Part shown: positions 7,265 to 17,813 of the stretch, in pieces
How the letters are laid out: every line of letters starts with the position of its first letter
Position numbering within the stretch: the stretch's first letter is position 1
From: Pseudomonas graminis
Lineage (GTDB): Bacteria; Pseudomonadota; Gammaproteobacteria; Pseudomonadales; Pseudomonadaceae
Direction: 5' to 3'
NCBI RefSeq assembly: GCF_013201545.1
Contig: NZ_CP053746.1
Location: 1,217,001 to 1,281,000, forward strand
Length of the DNA stretch: 64,000 bases
Made by a program: the position numbers and the translations under genes
Notes under the pieces: generated by a model
Told to the model about the DNA's origin: nothing
The model's database searches: none
Seen by the model: the letters and a program-made list of their open reading frames with translations, nothing else

Positions 7265-8959
7265 ATGAAGAATAATCGCCACCCCGCCAACGGAAAGAAA
7301 CCGATCACGATTTTCGGCCCGGACTTCCCGTTCGCCTTCGATGACTGGATCGAACACCCGGCGGGCCTCGGCAGCATTCCGACGGAAAACCTCGGTAAAG
7401 AAGTGGCGATCGTCGGCGCAGGTATCGCGGGGCTGGTGGCGGCTTATGAGCTCATGAAGCTGGGGCTAAAACCCGTCGTTTACGAAGCCTCCAAAATGGG
7501 CGGCCGTCTGCGCTCGCAACAGTTCGAAGGCGCTGAAGGCATCATCGCCGAACTGGGCGGCATGCGCTTCCCGGTCTCCTCCACCGCCTTTTATCACTAC
7601 GTCGACAAGCTCGGCCTGGAATCCAAGCCCTTCCCCAACCCGCTGACGGCTGCCTCCGGCAGCACAGTGATTGACCTGGAAGGCAGCACCCACTACGCAC
7701 AGAAACTGTCGGACTTGCCTGCGCTGTTTCAGGAAGTCGCCGACGCCTGGGCCGACGCGCTGGAGGCCGGCTCGCAGTTTGCCGACATTCAGCAAGCCAT
7801 CCGCGACCGCGATGTGCCTCGGCTCAAAGCGTTGTGGAACAAGCTGGTACCGCTGTGGGACGACCGCACGTTCTATGACTTCGTCGCCACGTCGGAAGCC
7901 TTCGCCAAACTGTCGTTCTATCACCGCGAAGTGTTTGGTCAGGTCGGCTTCGGCACCGGTGGCTGGGACTCGGACTTCCCGAACTCGATGCTGGAGATCT
8001 TCCGCGTGGTCATGACCAACTGCGACGATCACCAGCACCTGATCGTCGGCGGCGTCGGGCAAGTGCCTATCGGCATCTGGCGCCACACCCCCGAGCGTTG
8101 CGTGCATTGGCCCGAGGGCACCAGCCTCTCAACGCTGCACCGTGGCGCCCCGCGCACGGGCGTCAAGGGCATCAGCCGCGCCGCCAACGGCCAGTTCGCG
8201 GTCACCGACAATCTGGGCGATGTTCGCCATTACGATGCGGTTCTGGCGACGTGCCAGAGCTGGTTGCTGACCACGCAGATCGAGTGCGAAGAGTCGCTGT
8301 TCTCGCAGAAAATGTGGATGGCACTGGACCGCACGCGTTATATGCAGTCGTCGAAAACCTTCGTCATGGTCGACCGGCCGTTCTGGAAGGATAAAGACCC
8401 GGAAACCGGCCGCGACCTGATGAGCATGACCCTGACCGATCGCCTGACCCGTGGCACTTATCTGTTCGATAACGGCACCTATTCCAACGGCGTCGAGAAG
8501 CCGGGGGTGATTTGCCTGTCGTACTCGTGGATGAGCGACGCGCTGAAAATGCTGCCGCATCCCGTGGAAAAACGCGTCAGTCTAGCGCTCGGGTCGCTGA
8601 AAAAGATCTACCCGAAGGTCGATATCGCCGCGCGCATCATCGGAGATCCGATCACCGTGTCGTGGGAATCCGACCCGCACTTCCTCGGTGCTTTCAAAGG
8701 CGCGCTGCCGGGTCACTACCGCTACAACCAGCGGATGTACGCGCACTTCATGCAGAAGGAGATGCCTGACGAGCAACGCGGCATTTTCATCGCCGGTGAC
8801 GACGTGTCCTGGACACCCGCCTGGGTCGAAGGCGCCGTGCAGACCTCGCTGAACGCGGTGTGGGGCATCATGACCCACTTCGGCGGCAAGACTCACGCCG
8901 AGAACCCAGGGCCTGGCGACGTGTTTCACGAGATCGGCCCGATCGTTTTGCCTGAGTAA
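7265..8959 (+). CDS. davB: L-lysine 2-monooxygenase
   Basis: A 564-residue flavoprotein that oxidises and decarboxylates L-lysine to 5-aminovaleramide with oxygen, the first step of the aminovalerate pathway. The FAD dinucleotide-binding motif GAGIAG is at residues 51-56 with the acidic ribose-binding Glu74. The FAD-contact C-terminal block with IAGDDVSWTPAWVEGAVQT is near residue 510. The sequence closely follows the P. putida DavB pattern over its full length (HPANGKKPITIFGPDFPFAFDDW start). davA follows after 10 bases. No signal peptide; cytoplasmic. Confidence 0.95.
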   Translation: MKNNRHPANGKKPITIFGPDFPFAFDDWIEHPAGLGSIPTENLGKEVAIVGAGIAGLVAAYELMKLGLKPVVYEASKMGGRLRSQQFEGAEGIIAELGGMRFPVSSTAFYHYVDKLGLESKPFPNPLTAASGSTVIDLEGSTHYAQKLSDLPALFQEVADAWADALEAGSQFADIQQAIRDRDVPRLKALWNKLVPLWDDRTFYDFVATSEAFAKLSFYHREVFGQVGFGTGGWDSDFPNSMLEIFRVVMTNCDDHQHLIVGGVGQVPIGIWRHTPERCVHWPEGTSLSTLHRGAPRTGVKGISRAANGQFAVTDNLGDVRHYDAVLATCQSWLLTTQIECEESLFSQKMWMALDRTRYMQSSKTFVMVDRPFWKDKDPETGRDLMSMTLTDRLTRGTYLFDNGTYSNGVEKPGVICLSYSWMSDALKMLPHPVEKRVSLALGSLKKIYPKVDIAARIIGDPITVSWESDPHFLGAFKGALPGHYRYNQRMYAHFMQKEMPDEQRGIFIAGDDVSWTPAWVEGAVQTSLNAVWGIMTHFGGKTHAENPGPGDVFHEIGPIVLPE

Positions 8960-8969
8960 GGAAGTCACT

Positions 8970-9770
8970 ATGCGCGTCGCCCTCTACCAATGCCCGCCGT
9001 TGCCCCTCGATGTCAGCGCCAATCTTCGGCGCCTGGAAGCTCAGGCGGTCGAGGCATCGGCGCAGGGTGCATCGCTGCTGGTCTTGCCCGAGATGTTTCT
9101 CAGCGGCTACAACATTGGCGCCCAGACCGCGCGGGAGTTGGCGCAAGCGAGCGACGGCCCGGCTGCGTTGAGGATTGCCGAGATCGCTCAAGCAACCGGT
9201 ATCGCGATTCTGTACGGCTACCCGGAGCTGAGTGGCGACGGTCAGGTTTACAACGCGGTGCAGTTGATCGACGCGCAAGGTGTTCGGCTCTGCAATTACC
9301 GTAAGACCCATCTGTACGGCGAACTGGACAACGCGATGTTCAGCGCAGGTGATGAGCACTTTCCGGTGGTGGATTTTGGGGACTGGAAGCTCGGATTTCT
9401 GATCTGCTACGACGTCGAGTTTCCCGAGAACACGCGGCGTCTGGCCTTGGCCGGCGCAGACCTGATTCTGGTACCGACCGCAAATATGGCGCCCTACGAT
9501 TTCGTCGCGGAAGTCACCGTGCGGGCCCGCGCCTTCGAGAACCAGTGCTACCTGGTTTATGCCAATTACTGCGGCAGCGAGGGCGATATCCATTACTGCG
9601 GCTTGAGCAGTGTCTGCGCGCCGGACGGTCGACAAATCGGCCTTGCCGGTCAGGATGAGACCTTGGTGACGGCAGATCTGGACCGTGACGCGATGAGCGA
9701 ATCCCAAACGATCAATACCTATTTCAAGGATCGCCGGCCAGGGTTTTATTCGGGGCTGGGAAAGCCGTAA
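8970..9770 (+). CDS. davA: 5-aminovaleramidase (nitrilase superfamily)
   Basis: A 266-residue carbon-nitrogen hydrolase that converts 5-aminovaleramide to 5-aminovalerate plus ammonia. The nitrilase-superfamily catalytic triad is visible: Glu41 in LPEMFLSGY, Lys112 in YRKTHLYG and Cys146 in ICYDVEFPENTRR. It follows davB after 10 bases with GTAAGGAAG as ribosome site, so the two form an operon. The later genes of the pathway (davT, davD) are not in this window. Confidence 0.93.
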   Translation: MRVALYQCPPLPLDVSANLRRLEAQAVEASAQGASLLVLPEMFLSGYNIGAQTARELAQASDGPAALRIAEIAQATGIAILYGYPELSGDGQVYNAVQLIDAQGVRLCNYRKTHLYGELDNAMFSAGDEHFPVVDFGDWKLGFLICYDVEFPENTRRLALAGADLILVPTANMAPYDFVAEVTVRARAFENQCYLVYANYCGSEGDIHYCGLSSVCAPDGRQIGLAGQDETLVTADLDRDAMSESQTINTYFKDRRPGFYSGLGKP

Positions 9771-9831
9771 GGTCATCATCCGACGTCGCCACTGAGCACG
9801 TCCCACACCTGCACGCCCGTTATCCGCTAGC

Positions 9832-12228
9832 ATGGCGGCTCAGTCATCCAACATCACAAGCGCCATGCCCAACCCCATCAGCCAACGATCCCTGACCCTG
9901 TCCAACGGCTTGAACGTGGTGCTGGTTTCGGCCCCACGTTCGAAGCGTTGCGCTGCGGCATTGCGGGTCGCGGCAGGCAGTCATGATGTTTCGCCCCGCT
10001 GGCCGGGGCTGGCGCATTTCCTTGAGCATTTGTTCTTTCTCGGCACCGAGCGCTTTGGGGCTGACGAAACGCTAATGGCGTTCGTGCAGCGCCACAGCGG
10101 GCAAGTGAACGCCAGCACACGCGAGCGCACCACCGACTTTTTCTTCGAACTGCCGCGGGCCGTGTTCGCCGACGGTCTTGAGCGGCTGTGCGAAATGCTC
10201 GCCCATCCACGCATGACGATTCCCGATCAGTTGCGAGAACGGGAGGTGCTGCACGCGGAATTCATCGCCTGGTCGCGGGACCATGCCTCTCGTGATCTGC
10301 TGAAACGCCTGCAGCCTTTGTCGGCCTTGCATCCGTTGCGTTGGTTTCATGCAGGGAATCGCTTCAGCCTTCCGGTTCCGCGTCAGGGGTTTCAGGATGC
10401 GCTGAAGGCGTTCTATCGACGGTTTTATCAGGCCGGGCAGATGACGCTGAGCCTCGCGGGGCCTCAATCGCTTGATGAACTGGAGAAATTGGCCACGCAG
10501 TTTGGCGGGTATTTCGGTCAGGGCAGCCGGGTTGAGCAACAGCGACCGCCTGCGCTGCTCACTGATGAACCTAAGCCGATCGGTGAGGCTGATCAGCGTC
10601 GGATGCATCTGACGTTTGCGTGCGAAGGCTTACCGGTCGGACAGGAGCAGGCTGCTGCCTTTCTTTGTACCTGGATGAATGACGGGCAAGCAGGTGGGCT
10701 GGTGGCGGAGCTGCGCGAACAAGGGTTGATTGAGTCGCTGAAGGCCGAGGTCATGTATGAATTTGCCGGTCAGGCATTAGTCGACGTCGCGTTCGTGTTG
10801 GCTGCAACGCCTCCCGACGCGTCATCGCATGTACCAGCACTGGTTTTCAGCTGGCTCGCCTTCTTCAAATCTCATTACCGTCAGTTGATCGAAGAATACG
10901 AGCGGCTGGAACAGCGGCGGCTGGCCGTCAGCGGTGCGCTGTCGCTGGCGCGGTATTACAGCGCTGAACCTGATGCGGCGGGTCTGTCGATAGAGGCGGT
11001 TGATGCGCTGCTCAGCCAGCTCACACCCGCGGCGCTGTTACGGACGCGAGCCGAGCCCTTGGCGTGTGACACATCCAGCGTTGGGTGGCGGTTGCCTGAG
11101 CCCAATCCATTTCTGAAACCCGCAACGGCATCCACTACGCCGACCTTGCCCTTGGCCAAGCTGACATTCAGCAGTGCGCTGCCAGCAAACGGCGAGGCCG
11201 CGCTGTACCTACGATGGACGCTCGTTACTGCGCAGCCCAAGCTTGCGCGAATGTTGGAGGAAAGCCTGAAACCGCTGACGGCCCAAGCCAGTCAAGCGGG
11301 TGTCACGCTGGCATTCAGTGCCTACGGCAGGTTCTGGCAGCTGAAAGTCTCAGGTATGGCGGAGCCGTTGCCCGCCGTACAGGAACAGGCGCTGCTTTTG
11401 CTTGGCCAGCCGGTTGCTCAGGCCCTGGCGCGTTACGGTACGCCAGCTGATGAACCGGCCGTTATCCCGATCCGTCAGCTGTTGAAGACGTTGCCTGATC
11501 ATTATTTGAACAACACAGTCACCCCGCAAACCGACGACCTGCAGCGCGTGTGGGCTGATGCCAGTTGGACAGGGTTTGCCACGGGCTTTACACCCTCAGA
11601 GCGAGATGCCTTGAGTCACGCCGCTCGGCTCATCCCCGGTCTCCCGGAGCATTCACCTCTCACGGTACCTCGGACCACAGGCACACAGTGGAAAATCGAA
11701 CCGTCAGAATCTTCTGAAAATGCGCTGCTGATCTTCTACCCAACGCCCTCCCACTCTCTCGACGAGGACGCCACGTGGCGACTCTTCGCACAGCTGATGC
11801 AGGCCCCGTTCTACCAGCGCCTGCGTGTCGAGCTGCAACTGGGCTACGCCGTCTTCAGCGGTTTCCGACAGATCGCCGGGCATGGAGGTCTCCTGTTTGG
11901 CGTGCAATCCCCTAGCGCGAGCGCGGAACAACTCGTTGCGCACATCGAGACCTTCATCGAGGGTCTGCCGGCATTGATCAACGCCGCAGACCTCCCCGCG
12001 CAGGGAAAGATCCTGCGGGACCAACTCGAAACGGCTGACATGGAGCACCTGCAAGCAGCCGAACTCCTCTGGCAAGCGCACTTGGCAGGCCACGGCACTG
12101 ATTACTGCACCCGCCTGCAACATTCCCTTGCACATCTTCGGCAGGACGCTTTGCTTGAAGCCGCCCATCGGCTGGCACATCCGGACAGCGCCCGCCTGTG
12201 CCTGTCAAACCGTGCCAGTCCGCTCTAG
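9832..12228 (+). CDS. pqqF: Pyrroloquinoline quinone biosynthesis peptidase PqqF (M16 family)
   Basis: About 798 residues, M16 zinc peptidase of the pitrilysin type. The inverted zinc motif HFLEH is at residues 62-66 in the first domain; the later domains are diverged, as in PqqF. It is thought to cleave the cross-linked PqqA peptide so that the Glu-Tyr unit can be released. Two in-frame starts are possible, 9832 and 9865, with no clear Shine-Dalgarno for either; homologues mostly begin close to the second. It heads the pqqFABCDE locus, 188 bases upstream of pqqA. Confidence 0.92.
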   Translation: MAAQSSNITSAMPNPISQRSLTLSNGLNVVLVSAPRSKRCAAALRVAAGSHDVSPRWPGLAHFLEHLFFLGTERFGADETLMAFVQRHSGQVNASTRERTTDFFFELPRAVFADGLERLCEMLAHPRMTIPDQLREREVLHAEFIAWSRDHASRDLLKRLQPLSALHPLRWFHAGNRFSLPVPRQGFQDALKAFYRRFYQAGQMTLSLAGPQSLDELEKLATQFGGYFGQGSRVEQQRPPALLTDEPKPIGEADQRRMHLTFACEGLPVGQEQAAAFLCTWMNDGQAGGLVAELREQGLIESLKAEVMYEFAGQALVDVAFVLAATPPDASSHVPALVFSWLAFFKSHYRQLIEEYERLEQRRLAVSGALSLARYYSAEPDAAGLSIEAVDALLSQLTPAALLRTRAEPLACDTSSVGWRLPEPNPFLKPATASTTPTLPLAKLTFSSALPANGEAALYLRWTLVTAQPKLARMLEESLKPLTAQASQAGVTLAFSAYGRFWQLKVSGMAEPLPAVQEQALLLLGQPVAQALARYGTPADEPAVIPIRQLLKTLPDHYLNNTVTPQTDDLQRVWADASWTGFATGFTPSERDALSHAARLIPGLPEHSPLTVPRTTGTQWKIEPSESSENALLIFYPTPSHSLDEDATWRLFAQLMQAPFYQRLRVELQLGYAVFSGFRQIAGHGGLLFGVQSPSASAEQLVAHIETFIEGLPALINAADLPAQGKILRDQLETADMEHLQAAELLWQAHLAGHGTDYCTRLQHSLAHLRQDALLEAAHRLAHPDSARLCLSNRASPL

Positions 12229-12416
12229 CCCGCACAGGTCATCGCTCGCAAACCGCCGATCATTGCCCGTTGTGCAAGGATCTTTATCGGATATTTCATC
12301 ATTGGCCGTTCGATAATTTTAGTAACATAGCCCCCTAAGCATTTGAACGTCTCCGCTCGCAGGAGCACTAACGAATGTACTCACCCACCGCTGCACTAAC
12401 CCAGAAGGAGTCAATT

Positions 12417-12488
12417 ATGTGGACTAAACCTGCTTACACTGATCTGCGTATCGGCTTTGAAGTCACCATGTACTTCGCAAGCCGTTGA
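12417..12488 (+). CDS. pqqA: PQQ precursor peptide PqqA (23 residues)
   Basis: A 23-residue peptide gene, [10 protein letters not shown]..., too short for most gene finders. It carries the invariant Glu15-Val-Thr-Met-Tyr19 core whose Glu and Tyr side chains are joined by PqqE to make the PQQ skeleton. A strong ribosome site, AGAAGGAG, sits about 7 bases before the ATG. It is followed within 20 bases by a terminator-like hairpin, then by pqqB. The exact match to the Pseudomonas PqqA pattern makes this call secure. Confidence 0.98.
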   Translation: MWTKPAYTDLRIGFEVTMYFASR

Positions 12489-12503
12489 TTGTTGCGCGGT
12501 GAG

Positions 12504-12530
12504 AAGCCTCGGTTCGCCGGGGCTTTTTTA
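12504..12530 (+). terminator. Attenuator/terminator between pqqA and pqqB
   Basis: A nine-base-pair stem (AAGCCTCGG / CCGGGGCTT, one G-U pair) closed by a TTCG tetraloop and followed by T6. It lies 16 bases after the pqqA stop and 52 bases before pqqB. Partial termination here would give many pqqA-only transcripts and few full-length ones, suiting a peptide that is consumed as substrate. Confidence 0.85.
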
Positions 12531-12581
12531 TTAACGCGATTCTGATTCAGGGCCGGCCTGGCCCGTCGCTACGGGGTTTAC

Positions 12582-13493
12582 ATGCACATCCAGATTCTCG
12601 GTTCCGCCGCCGGCGGTGGTTTCCCTCAGTGGAACTGCAACTGCGTCAATTGCGCAGGCTTTCGCGACGGCAGCTTGCGGGCGCACGCGCGCACCCAGTC
12701 GTCCATCGCGCTGTCGGACGACGGTGTGAACTGGATCTTGTGCAACGCCTCTCCCGACATCCGCGCCCAGCTCCAGGGTTTTGCCCCAATGCAGCCCAAT
12801 CGCGGCCTTCGCGACACCGGGATCAGCGCGATCATTCTGATGGACAGCCAGATCGACCACACCACCGGTTTGCTGAGCCTGCGTGAGGGCTGCCCGCATC
12901 AAGTCTGGTGCACGGACATGGTTCACGAGGACCTGAGCACCGGTTTCCCGCTGTTCAACATGCTCAAACACTGGAATGGCGGCCTGGCCTGGAATCGCAT
13001 CGAGCTGGAAGGCAGCTTTGTCATTCCCGCCTGTCCGAACCTGCGCTTTACGCCATTTCCACTGCGCAGCGCGGCACCGCCCTACTCGCCACACCGATTC
13101 GACCCGCACCCGGGCGACAACATCGGCTTGATGGTCGAGGACCTGAGCACGGGCGGCAAACTGTTCTACGCGCCGGGCCTGGGCAAAGTCGATGACGCCC
13201 TCATGGAGAAGATGAGCGGCGCCGACTGCCTGTTGGTCGACGGCACGATGTGGGACGACGATGAGATGCAGCGCCGTGGCGTCGGCACCCGCACCGGGAC
13301 GGAGATGGGTCATCTGGCGCAAAATGGCCCCGGCGGCATGCTCGAAGTGCTGGAAAAGCTGCCGCAACAGCGCAAGGTGCTTATCCACATCAACAACACC
13401 AACCCTATCCTCGACGAAGACTCGCCCGAGCGCGCTGAACTGGCGCGGCGGAACGTCGAAGTGGCATTCGACGGGATGAGCATCGAGCTTTAA
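12582..13493 (+). CDS. pqqB: PQQ biosynthesis protein PqqB (metallo-beta-lactamase fold)
   Basis: A 303-residue protein of the metallo-beta-lactamase fold. The N-terminal [19 protein letters not shown] segment (residues 6-24) is the PqqB signature, with the zinc-site cysteines. The [13 protein letters not shown] stretch replaces the usual HxHxDH metal motif, as is known for PqqB. It acts as a hydroxylase on the diamino-acid-tyrosine intermediate before PqqC. It is the first gene after the pqqA attenuator. Confidence 0.95.
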   Translation: MHIQILGSAAGGGFPQWNCNCVNCAGFRDGSLRAHARTQSSIALSDDGVNWILCNASPDIRAQLQGFAPMQPNRGLRDTGISAIILMDSQIDHTTGLLSLREGCPHQVWCTDMVHEDLSTGFPLFNMLKHWNGGLAWNRIELEGSFVIPACPNLRFTPFPLRSAAPPYSPHRFDPHPGDNIGLMVEDLSTGGKLFYAPGLGKVDDALMEKMSGADCLLVDGTMWDDDEMQRRGVGTRTGTEMGHLAQNGPGGMLEVLEKLPQQRKVLIHINNTNPILDEDSPERAELARRNVEVAFDGMSIEL

Positions 13494-13511
13494 GAACGCT
13501 GAATAACCGAC

Positions 13512-13598
13512 TGTAGGGTGAGTTTGCTCATGAAGGTGTCAGGTCAGCCAGCCGATGAGGCACAGGTAGATCGCCTTCGTGAGCAGCTCACGCCCACG
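13512..13598. repeat. Degenerate inverted REP pair inside the pqqB-pqqC gap
   Basis: Two half-elements, GGGTGAGTTTGCTCATGAAG on the left (about 13516-13535) and CTTCGTGAGCAGCTCACGCCC on the right (about 13575-13597), face each other about 40 bases apart. They match the Pseudomonas REP core GGGAGCGAGCTTGCTCGCGAA with changes, so this looks like an aged REPIN. It lies in the 139-base gap between pqqB and pqqC and could form a hairpin in the operon mRNA. Confidence 0.7.
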
Positions 13599-13632
13599 GG
13601 ATCTGCGGAAATTCTTGACGAGAACTGCCGAC

Positions 13633-14388
13633 ATGAACGATGCAACGCCGCTGTCCCCCGCTGAATTCGAACAGGCCCTGCGTGCAAAGGGCGCGTATTA
13701 CCACATCTATCACCCCTTTCATGTGGCGATGTACGAAGGGCGCGCGACCCGCGAGCAGATTCAGGGCTGGGTCGCCAATCGGTTCTACTATCAGGTGAAT
13801 ATCCCGCTGAAAGACGCCGCGATCCTGGCCAACTGCCCGGACCGGGAAATCCGCCGCGAGTGGATTCAGCGCTTGCTCGACCATGACGGCGCACCCGGCG
13901 AAGACGGCGGTATCGAAGCCTGGCTGCGTCTGGGCCAGGCCGTGGGTCTGGATCCTGACCAGCTTCGCTCGCAGGAACTGGTCCTGCCCGGCGTACGATT
14001 TGCGGTCGATGCCTACGTCAACTTCGCCCGTCGCGCCAATTGGCAGGAAGCGGCGAGCAGTTCGCTGACCGAGCTGTTTGCGCCGCAGATCCATCAGTCG
14101 CGTCTGGACAGCTGGCCGCAGCACTATCCGTGGATCGACCCGACCGGCTACGAATACTTCCGCACCCGCCTGGGCCAGGCCCGCCGCGACGTCGAGCATG
14201 GTCTGGCGATCACGCTGCAGCACTACACCACGCGGGAAGGCCAAGAGCGCATGCTGGAAATTCTGCAGTTCAAACTCGACATTTTGTGGAGCATGCTCGA
14301 TGCGATGAGCATGGCCTACGAGCTGAACCGACCGCCCTATCACAGCGTGACCGACCAACGCGTCTGGCACAAAGGAATCGCCCTATGA
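13633..14388 (+). CDS. pqqC: Pyrroloquinoline-quinone synthase PqqC
   Basis: About 251 residues, the usual PqqC length, all-helical cofactor-free oxidase that closes the ring and performs the final eight-electron oxidation to PQQ. The start [30 protein letters not shown] is placed at 13633; an in-frame opening from 13579 would add 18 residues not seen in the family and lies on the REP-like element. Conserved blocks [24 protein letters not shown] and RLDHDG are present. It ends in an ATGA overlap with pqqD, so the two are translationally coupled. Confidence 0.95.
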   Translation: MNDATPLSPAEFEQALRAKGAYYHIYHPFHVAMYEGRATREQIQGWVANRFYYQVNIPLKDAAILANCPDREIRREWIQRLLDHDGAPGEDGGIEAWLRLGQAVGLDPDQLRSQELVLPGVRFAVDAYVNFARRANWQEAASSSLTELFAPQIHQSRLDSWPQHYPWIDPTGYEYFRTRLGQARRDVEHGLAITLQHYTTREGQERMLEILQFKLDILWSMLDAMSMAYELNRPPYHSVTDQRVWHKGIAL

Positions 14389-14660
14389 GCTTCAATCGCG
14401 AACAGGTGCCCAACTGGCGCCGCGGTTATCGTTTCCAGTTCGAGCCCGCGCAAAACGGTCACGTGCTGCTTTACCCTGAAGGCATGATCAAGCTCAACGA
14501 CAGCGCGAGCGCGATTGGCGGTTTGATCGATGGTCAGCGCAGCGTCGGCGCGATCATTGCGCTGCTCGACGAAAAATTCCCCGGCGTTCCCGAGCTCGGC
14601 ACTGACGTCGAGCAATTCATGGAGGTCGCCCGTGCAGAGCTCTGGATCGAATTTGCCTGA
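14385..14660 (+). CDS. pqqD: PQQ peptide chaperone PqqD
   Basis: A 91-residue protein of the RiPP recognition element (winged helix) fold that binds PqqA and hands it to PqqE. The sequence [20 protein letters not shown] ... [18 protein letters not shown] matches PqqD throughout. The start overlaps the pqqC stop (ATGA) and the gene end overlaps pqqE by 29 bases. Stand-alone PqqD is normal in Pseudomonas; in some other bacteria it is fused to PqqC. Confidence 0.95.
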   Translation: MSFNREQVPNWRRGYRFQFEPAQNGHVLLYPEGMIKLNDSASAIGGLIDGQRSVGAIIALLDEKFPGVPELGTDVEQFMEVARAELWIEFA

Positions 14661-15819
14661 CTTAGTGAACACGCAGTCCGACGTCTACATTCCGCCCACG
14701 CCCCCGGTCGGGCTGCCGCTGTGGCTGCTCGCCGAGCTGACCTATCGCTGCCCGCTGCAATGCCCGTATTGCTCAAACCCGCTGGACTTTGCCAAGCAGG
14801 GGCAGGAGTTGACCACCGAGCAGTGGTTCAAGGTCATGGCCGAAGCCCGGCAAATGGGCGCGGCGCAGATCGGCTTCTCAGGGGGCGAGCCCTTGGTGCG
14901 CCAGGACTTGGCGGAGCTGATTGCCGAAGCGCGGCGGCTGGGCTTCTACACCAACCTAATCACTTCCGGCATCGGCCTGACCGAGCAGAAGATCATCGAC
15001 TTCAAGGAAGCCGGGCTGGACCACATCCAGATCAGTTTCCAGGCCAGCGACGAGCAAGTGAACAACATGCTCGCCGGCTCGAAAAAAGCCTTCGCGCAGA
15101 AGCTGGAAATGGCCCGCGCTGTGAAAAAGCATGGCTACCCGATGGTCCTCAACTTCGTGACCCACCGGCACAACATCGACAAGATCGACAAGATCATCGA
15201 GCTGTGTGTGGCGCTGGAAGCGGACTTCGTGGAGCTGGCGACCTGTCAGTTCTACGGCTGGGCGCACCTGAATCGCGTCGGTTTGCTGCCAACCAAAGAC
15301 CAACTTGTGCGCGCCGAGCGCATTACTAACGAATACCGGGTCAAGCTCGCCGCTGAAAATCACCCGGTGAAGCTGATTTTCGTCACCCCCGATTACTACG
15401 AAGAGCGCCCAAAAGCCTGCATGAACGGCTGGGGCAATCTGTTCCTGACCGTGACGCCGGATGGCACTGCGCTGCCGTGCCATGGCGCGCGGCAGATGCC
15501 GATCCAGTTTCCCAACGTGCGCGATCACACCATGCAGCACATCTGGTACGAGTCGTTCGGCTTCAATCGCTTTCGCGGTTACGAGTGGATGCCAGAGCCT
15601 TGCCGCTCCTGCGACGAGAAGGAAAAAGACTTCGGTGGCTGCCGCTGTCAGGCGTTCATGCTCACCGGCGATGCAAGCAACACGGACCCGGTGTGCAGCA
15701 AGTCGCCGCAGCATCACTTGATCACCCAGGCCCGTGATGAAGCCGAGTATGCTAGCCAGACCATTGAGCAACTGGCCTTCCGCAATGAACGAAACTCACG
15801 CCTCATCGCCAAGTCCTGA
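14632..15819 (+). CDS. pqqE: PqqA peptide cyclase PqqE (radical SAM/SPASM), GTG start
   Basis: About 395 residues. The radical SAM cluster cysteines are Cys40, Cys44 and Cys47 (CPLQCPYC), and the C-terminal SPASM region carries the auxiliary Fe-S cysteines (CMNGWG, CHGAR, CRSC, GGCRCQ, VCSK). It forms the C-C bond between Glu15 and Tyr19 of PqqA. GTG at 14632 is chosen because GGAGG lies 7 bases before it and the domain starts soon after; this makes a 29-base overlap with pqqD. Confidence 0.95.
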   Translation: MQSSGSNLPDLVNTQSDVYIPPTPPVGLPLWLLAELTYRCPLQCPYCSNPLDFAKQGQELTTEQWFKVMAEARQMGAAQIGFSGGEPLVRQDLAELIAEARRLGFYTNLITSGIGLTEQKIIDFKEAGLDHIQISFQASDEQVNNMLAGSKKAFAQKLEMARAVKKHGYPMVLNFVTHRHNIDKIDKIIELCVALEADFVELATCQFYGWAHLNRVGLLPTKDQLVRAERITNEYRVKLAAENHPVKLIFVTPDYYEERPKACMNGWGNLFLTVTPDGTALPCHGARQMPIQFPNVRDHTMQHIWYESFGFNRFRGYEWMPEPCRSCDEKEKDFGGCRCQAFMLTGDASNTDPVCSKSPQHHLITQARDEAEYASQTIEQLAFRNERNSRLIAKS

Positions 15820-17611
15820 CCTTCTTTCTGCCGCCCAGGCTGTGGCGGCAGGCACCGATTTCGCCGAACTCAGCGTCAGCCCTGCGGGGCTTTTCTGGAG
15901 TGAATTCCGCCCGCAGGATGCCGCCACACGCATCTGGTGCTGGCACGACGGCGCGACCGTTTGCCTGACGCCCGAGGGTTTCAGCGTGCGCAGCCGGGTG
16001 TATGAATACGGCGGCGGGTCGTTCTGCCTGACTGACGATGCTGTGGTGTTCGTCAACGAAGCGGACCAGCAGATTTACCTCCAGCCCTTCGATTCCCAAA
16101 CACCTCAACCCCTGACCCAGGGCGATAAGCTCTTCGGAGATGTCCGCTATGCGCGTGGGCAGATTCTGGCGGTTGAGGAGGATAAGGACACTCACCGGCT
16201 GGTCGCGATCGACGTCGCTGACGGCCGCCGGCAGGTACTGGCCGAAGGCGCCGATTTTTATGCATCGCCCACCGTCGGTCCGGATGGCAATCGCCTGGTG
16301 TGGATAGAGTGGTGGCGGCCCCATCAACCGTGGACGTCTACGCGACTCATGAGCGTCGAACGCCAGGCCGATCTCGCGTGGGGCCGGCCGTACTGCCTCG
16401 CGGGCGGGCTGGGGCTGGAATCGCTGCAGCAGCCCCGCTTTGATGAGGCTGGCCGCCTGTATTGCCTAACCGACCGCGCCGGATTTTGGCAGCCGTGGGT
16501 TGAGACGCTGGATGGTTTTGGAGCGCTGCCTGCCGCCGCTGCCGATCACGCTTCGGCGCCGTGGCAACTGGGCGCGTCGACCTGGGCGCCGCTGAGTGAT
16601 GGCGCTTACCTCGCCGCTTGGTTCGAGGACGGCAAAGGTCTGCTCGGCATGCGTTCGGCGCAGGGTTCAGTTGAAGATTTCAGCGGCGATTACAGCCGTT
16701 TCAGAAGCCTCGCGGTAGACGCGGACTACCTCTATTGCATCGCAGCGTCGCCCGTCAGCCCTTCTGCGGTGATTGCCATCAGCCGTGCTGACAAGCGCGT
16801 TCAGGTGCTGGCCGGCGGCGTGAGCCCCCTCCCCGTCGAGCGTATCAGCCAGCCGCAAACCCTGCGTTATCCGAGCGGCTCGAGCGAAGCGCACGGGTAT
16901 TTCTATCCGGCCATGAATGGCGACGACAAGCCGCCGCTGGTGGTGTTCATCCACGGCGGCCCGACCTCCGCCTGCTATCCCGCACTGGACCCGCGCATTC
17001 AGTTCTGGACCCAACGGGGCTTCGCCGTCGCTGACCTCAACTATCGCGGCAGCACCGGTTACGGCCGAGCGTATCGTCAGGCGCTGTTTCTGGAATGGGG
17101 CGTTGTCGACGTCGAAGACGCCTGCGCAGTGGTGGAATACCTGGGCAATCAGGGTTTGATCGATCCGGAAAACGCATTCATCCGCGGCGGCAGTGCAGGT
17201 GGCTATACGACGCTGTGCGCATTGGCCTTCAAGGATGTGTTCCGCGCGGGCGCGAGCCTGTATGGGGTGAGCGATCCGCTGGCACTGGCGGAAGCCACGC
17301 ACAAGTTCGAAGCGGATTACCTGGACTGGCTGATCGGCGACCCCGATGTCGACATGGCGCGCTACCGGGAGCGCACGCCGCTGCTGCATGCCGATCAGAT
17401 CAAGGTTCCTGTGATTTTCTTCCAGGGCGAACTCGACGCCGTGGTCGTCCCAGCCCAGACCCGCGACATGCTCAAGGCGTTACTGGAAAACGGCATCCCG
17501 GCCGAAGGACACTTCTACCCCGACGAACGCCACGGCTTCCGCAAAGCAGCCAATCTCGCCCACGCACTGGAGACTGAGTGGGCGTTCTACCGGAAGGTGA
17601 TTGATGGTTGA
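15785..17611 (+). CDS. S9 family (prolyl oligopeptidase-type) peptidase at the end of the pqq operon
   Basis: About 608 residues: an N-terminal beta-propeller-like region and a C-terminal alpha/beta hydrolase domain. The catalytic triad is visible as Ser in [10 protein letters not shown] (about residue 475), Asp in GELDAVV and His in DERHGF. No signal peptide, so probably cytoplasmic. The start [11 protein letters not shown] at 15785 lies inside the last 35 bases of pqqE, so it is coupled to it. An S9 peptidase is often found here in Pseudomonas (named pqqM in some species) and may help degrade the processed PqqA; that is inference. Confidence 0.88.
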   Translation: MNETHASSPSPDLLSAAQAVAAGTDFAELSVSPAGLFWSEFRPQDAATRIWCWHDGATVCLTPEGFSVRSRVYEYGGGSFCLTDDAVVFVNEADQQIYLQPFDSQTPQPLTQGDKLFGDVRYARGQILAVEEDKDTHRLVAIDVADGRRQVLAEGADFYASPTVGPDGNRLVWIEWWRPHQPWTSTRLMSVERQADLAWGRPYCLAGGLGLESLQQPRFDEAGRLYCLTDRAGFWQPWVETLDGFGALPAAAADHASAPWQLGASTWAPLSDGAYLAAWFEDGKGLLGMRSAQGSVEDFSGDYSRFRSLAVDADYLYCIAASPVSPSAVIAISRADKRVQVLAGGVSPLPVERISQPQTLRYPSGSSEAHGYFYPAMNGDDKPPLVVFIHGGPTSACYPALDPRIQFWTQRGFAVADLNYRGSTGYGRAYRQALFLEWGVVDVEDACAVVEYLGNQGLIDPENAFIRGGSAGGYTTLCALAFKDVFRAGASLYGVSDPLALAEATHKFEADYLDWLIGDPDVDMARYRERTPLLHADQIKVPVIFFQGELDAVVVPAQTRDMLKALLENGIPAEGHFYPDERHGFRKAANLAHALETEWAFYRKVIDG

Positions 17612-17658
17612 GGTGTCAGGCGCTGGGCGTGTCCGCTACAGACTCCCATAGCCAACAC

Positions 17659-17750
17659 TGTGGGAGTGAGCTTGCTCACGAAGAAGGCATTTCAACCGCC
17701 GAGGATTTAGCGGGTGTACTGGCGTCTTCGCGAGCAAGCTCGCTCCCACA
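17659..17750. repeat. REPIN: inverted pair of REP sequences
   Basis: Left arm TGTGGGAGTGAGCTTGCTCA... at 17659-17683 and right arm ending AGCAAGCTCGCTCCCACA at 17726-17750 are near-perfect inverted copies with about 42 bases between them. This is the standard Pseudomonas REP doublet. It lies in the intergenic space between the converging S9 peptidase and DMT transporter genes, the usual location. Confidence 0.92.
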
Positions 17751-17813
17751 AGTCGTTCACTACCCGTCGGGGCTGCGATATCGACAGGTTTGATTCGCGA
17801 TTTCGTGCTTCCT

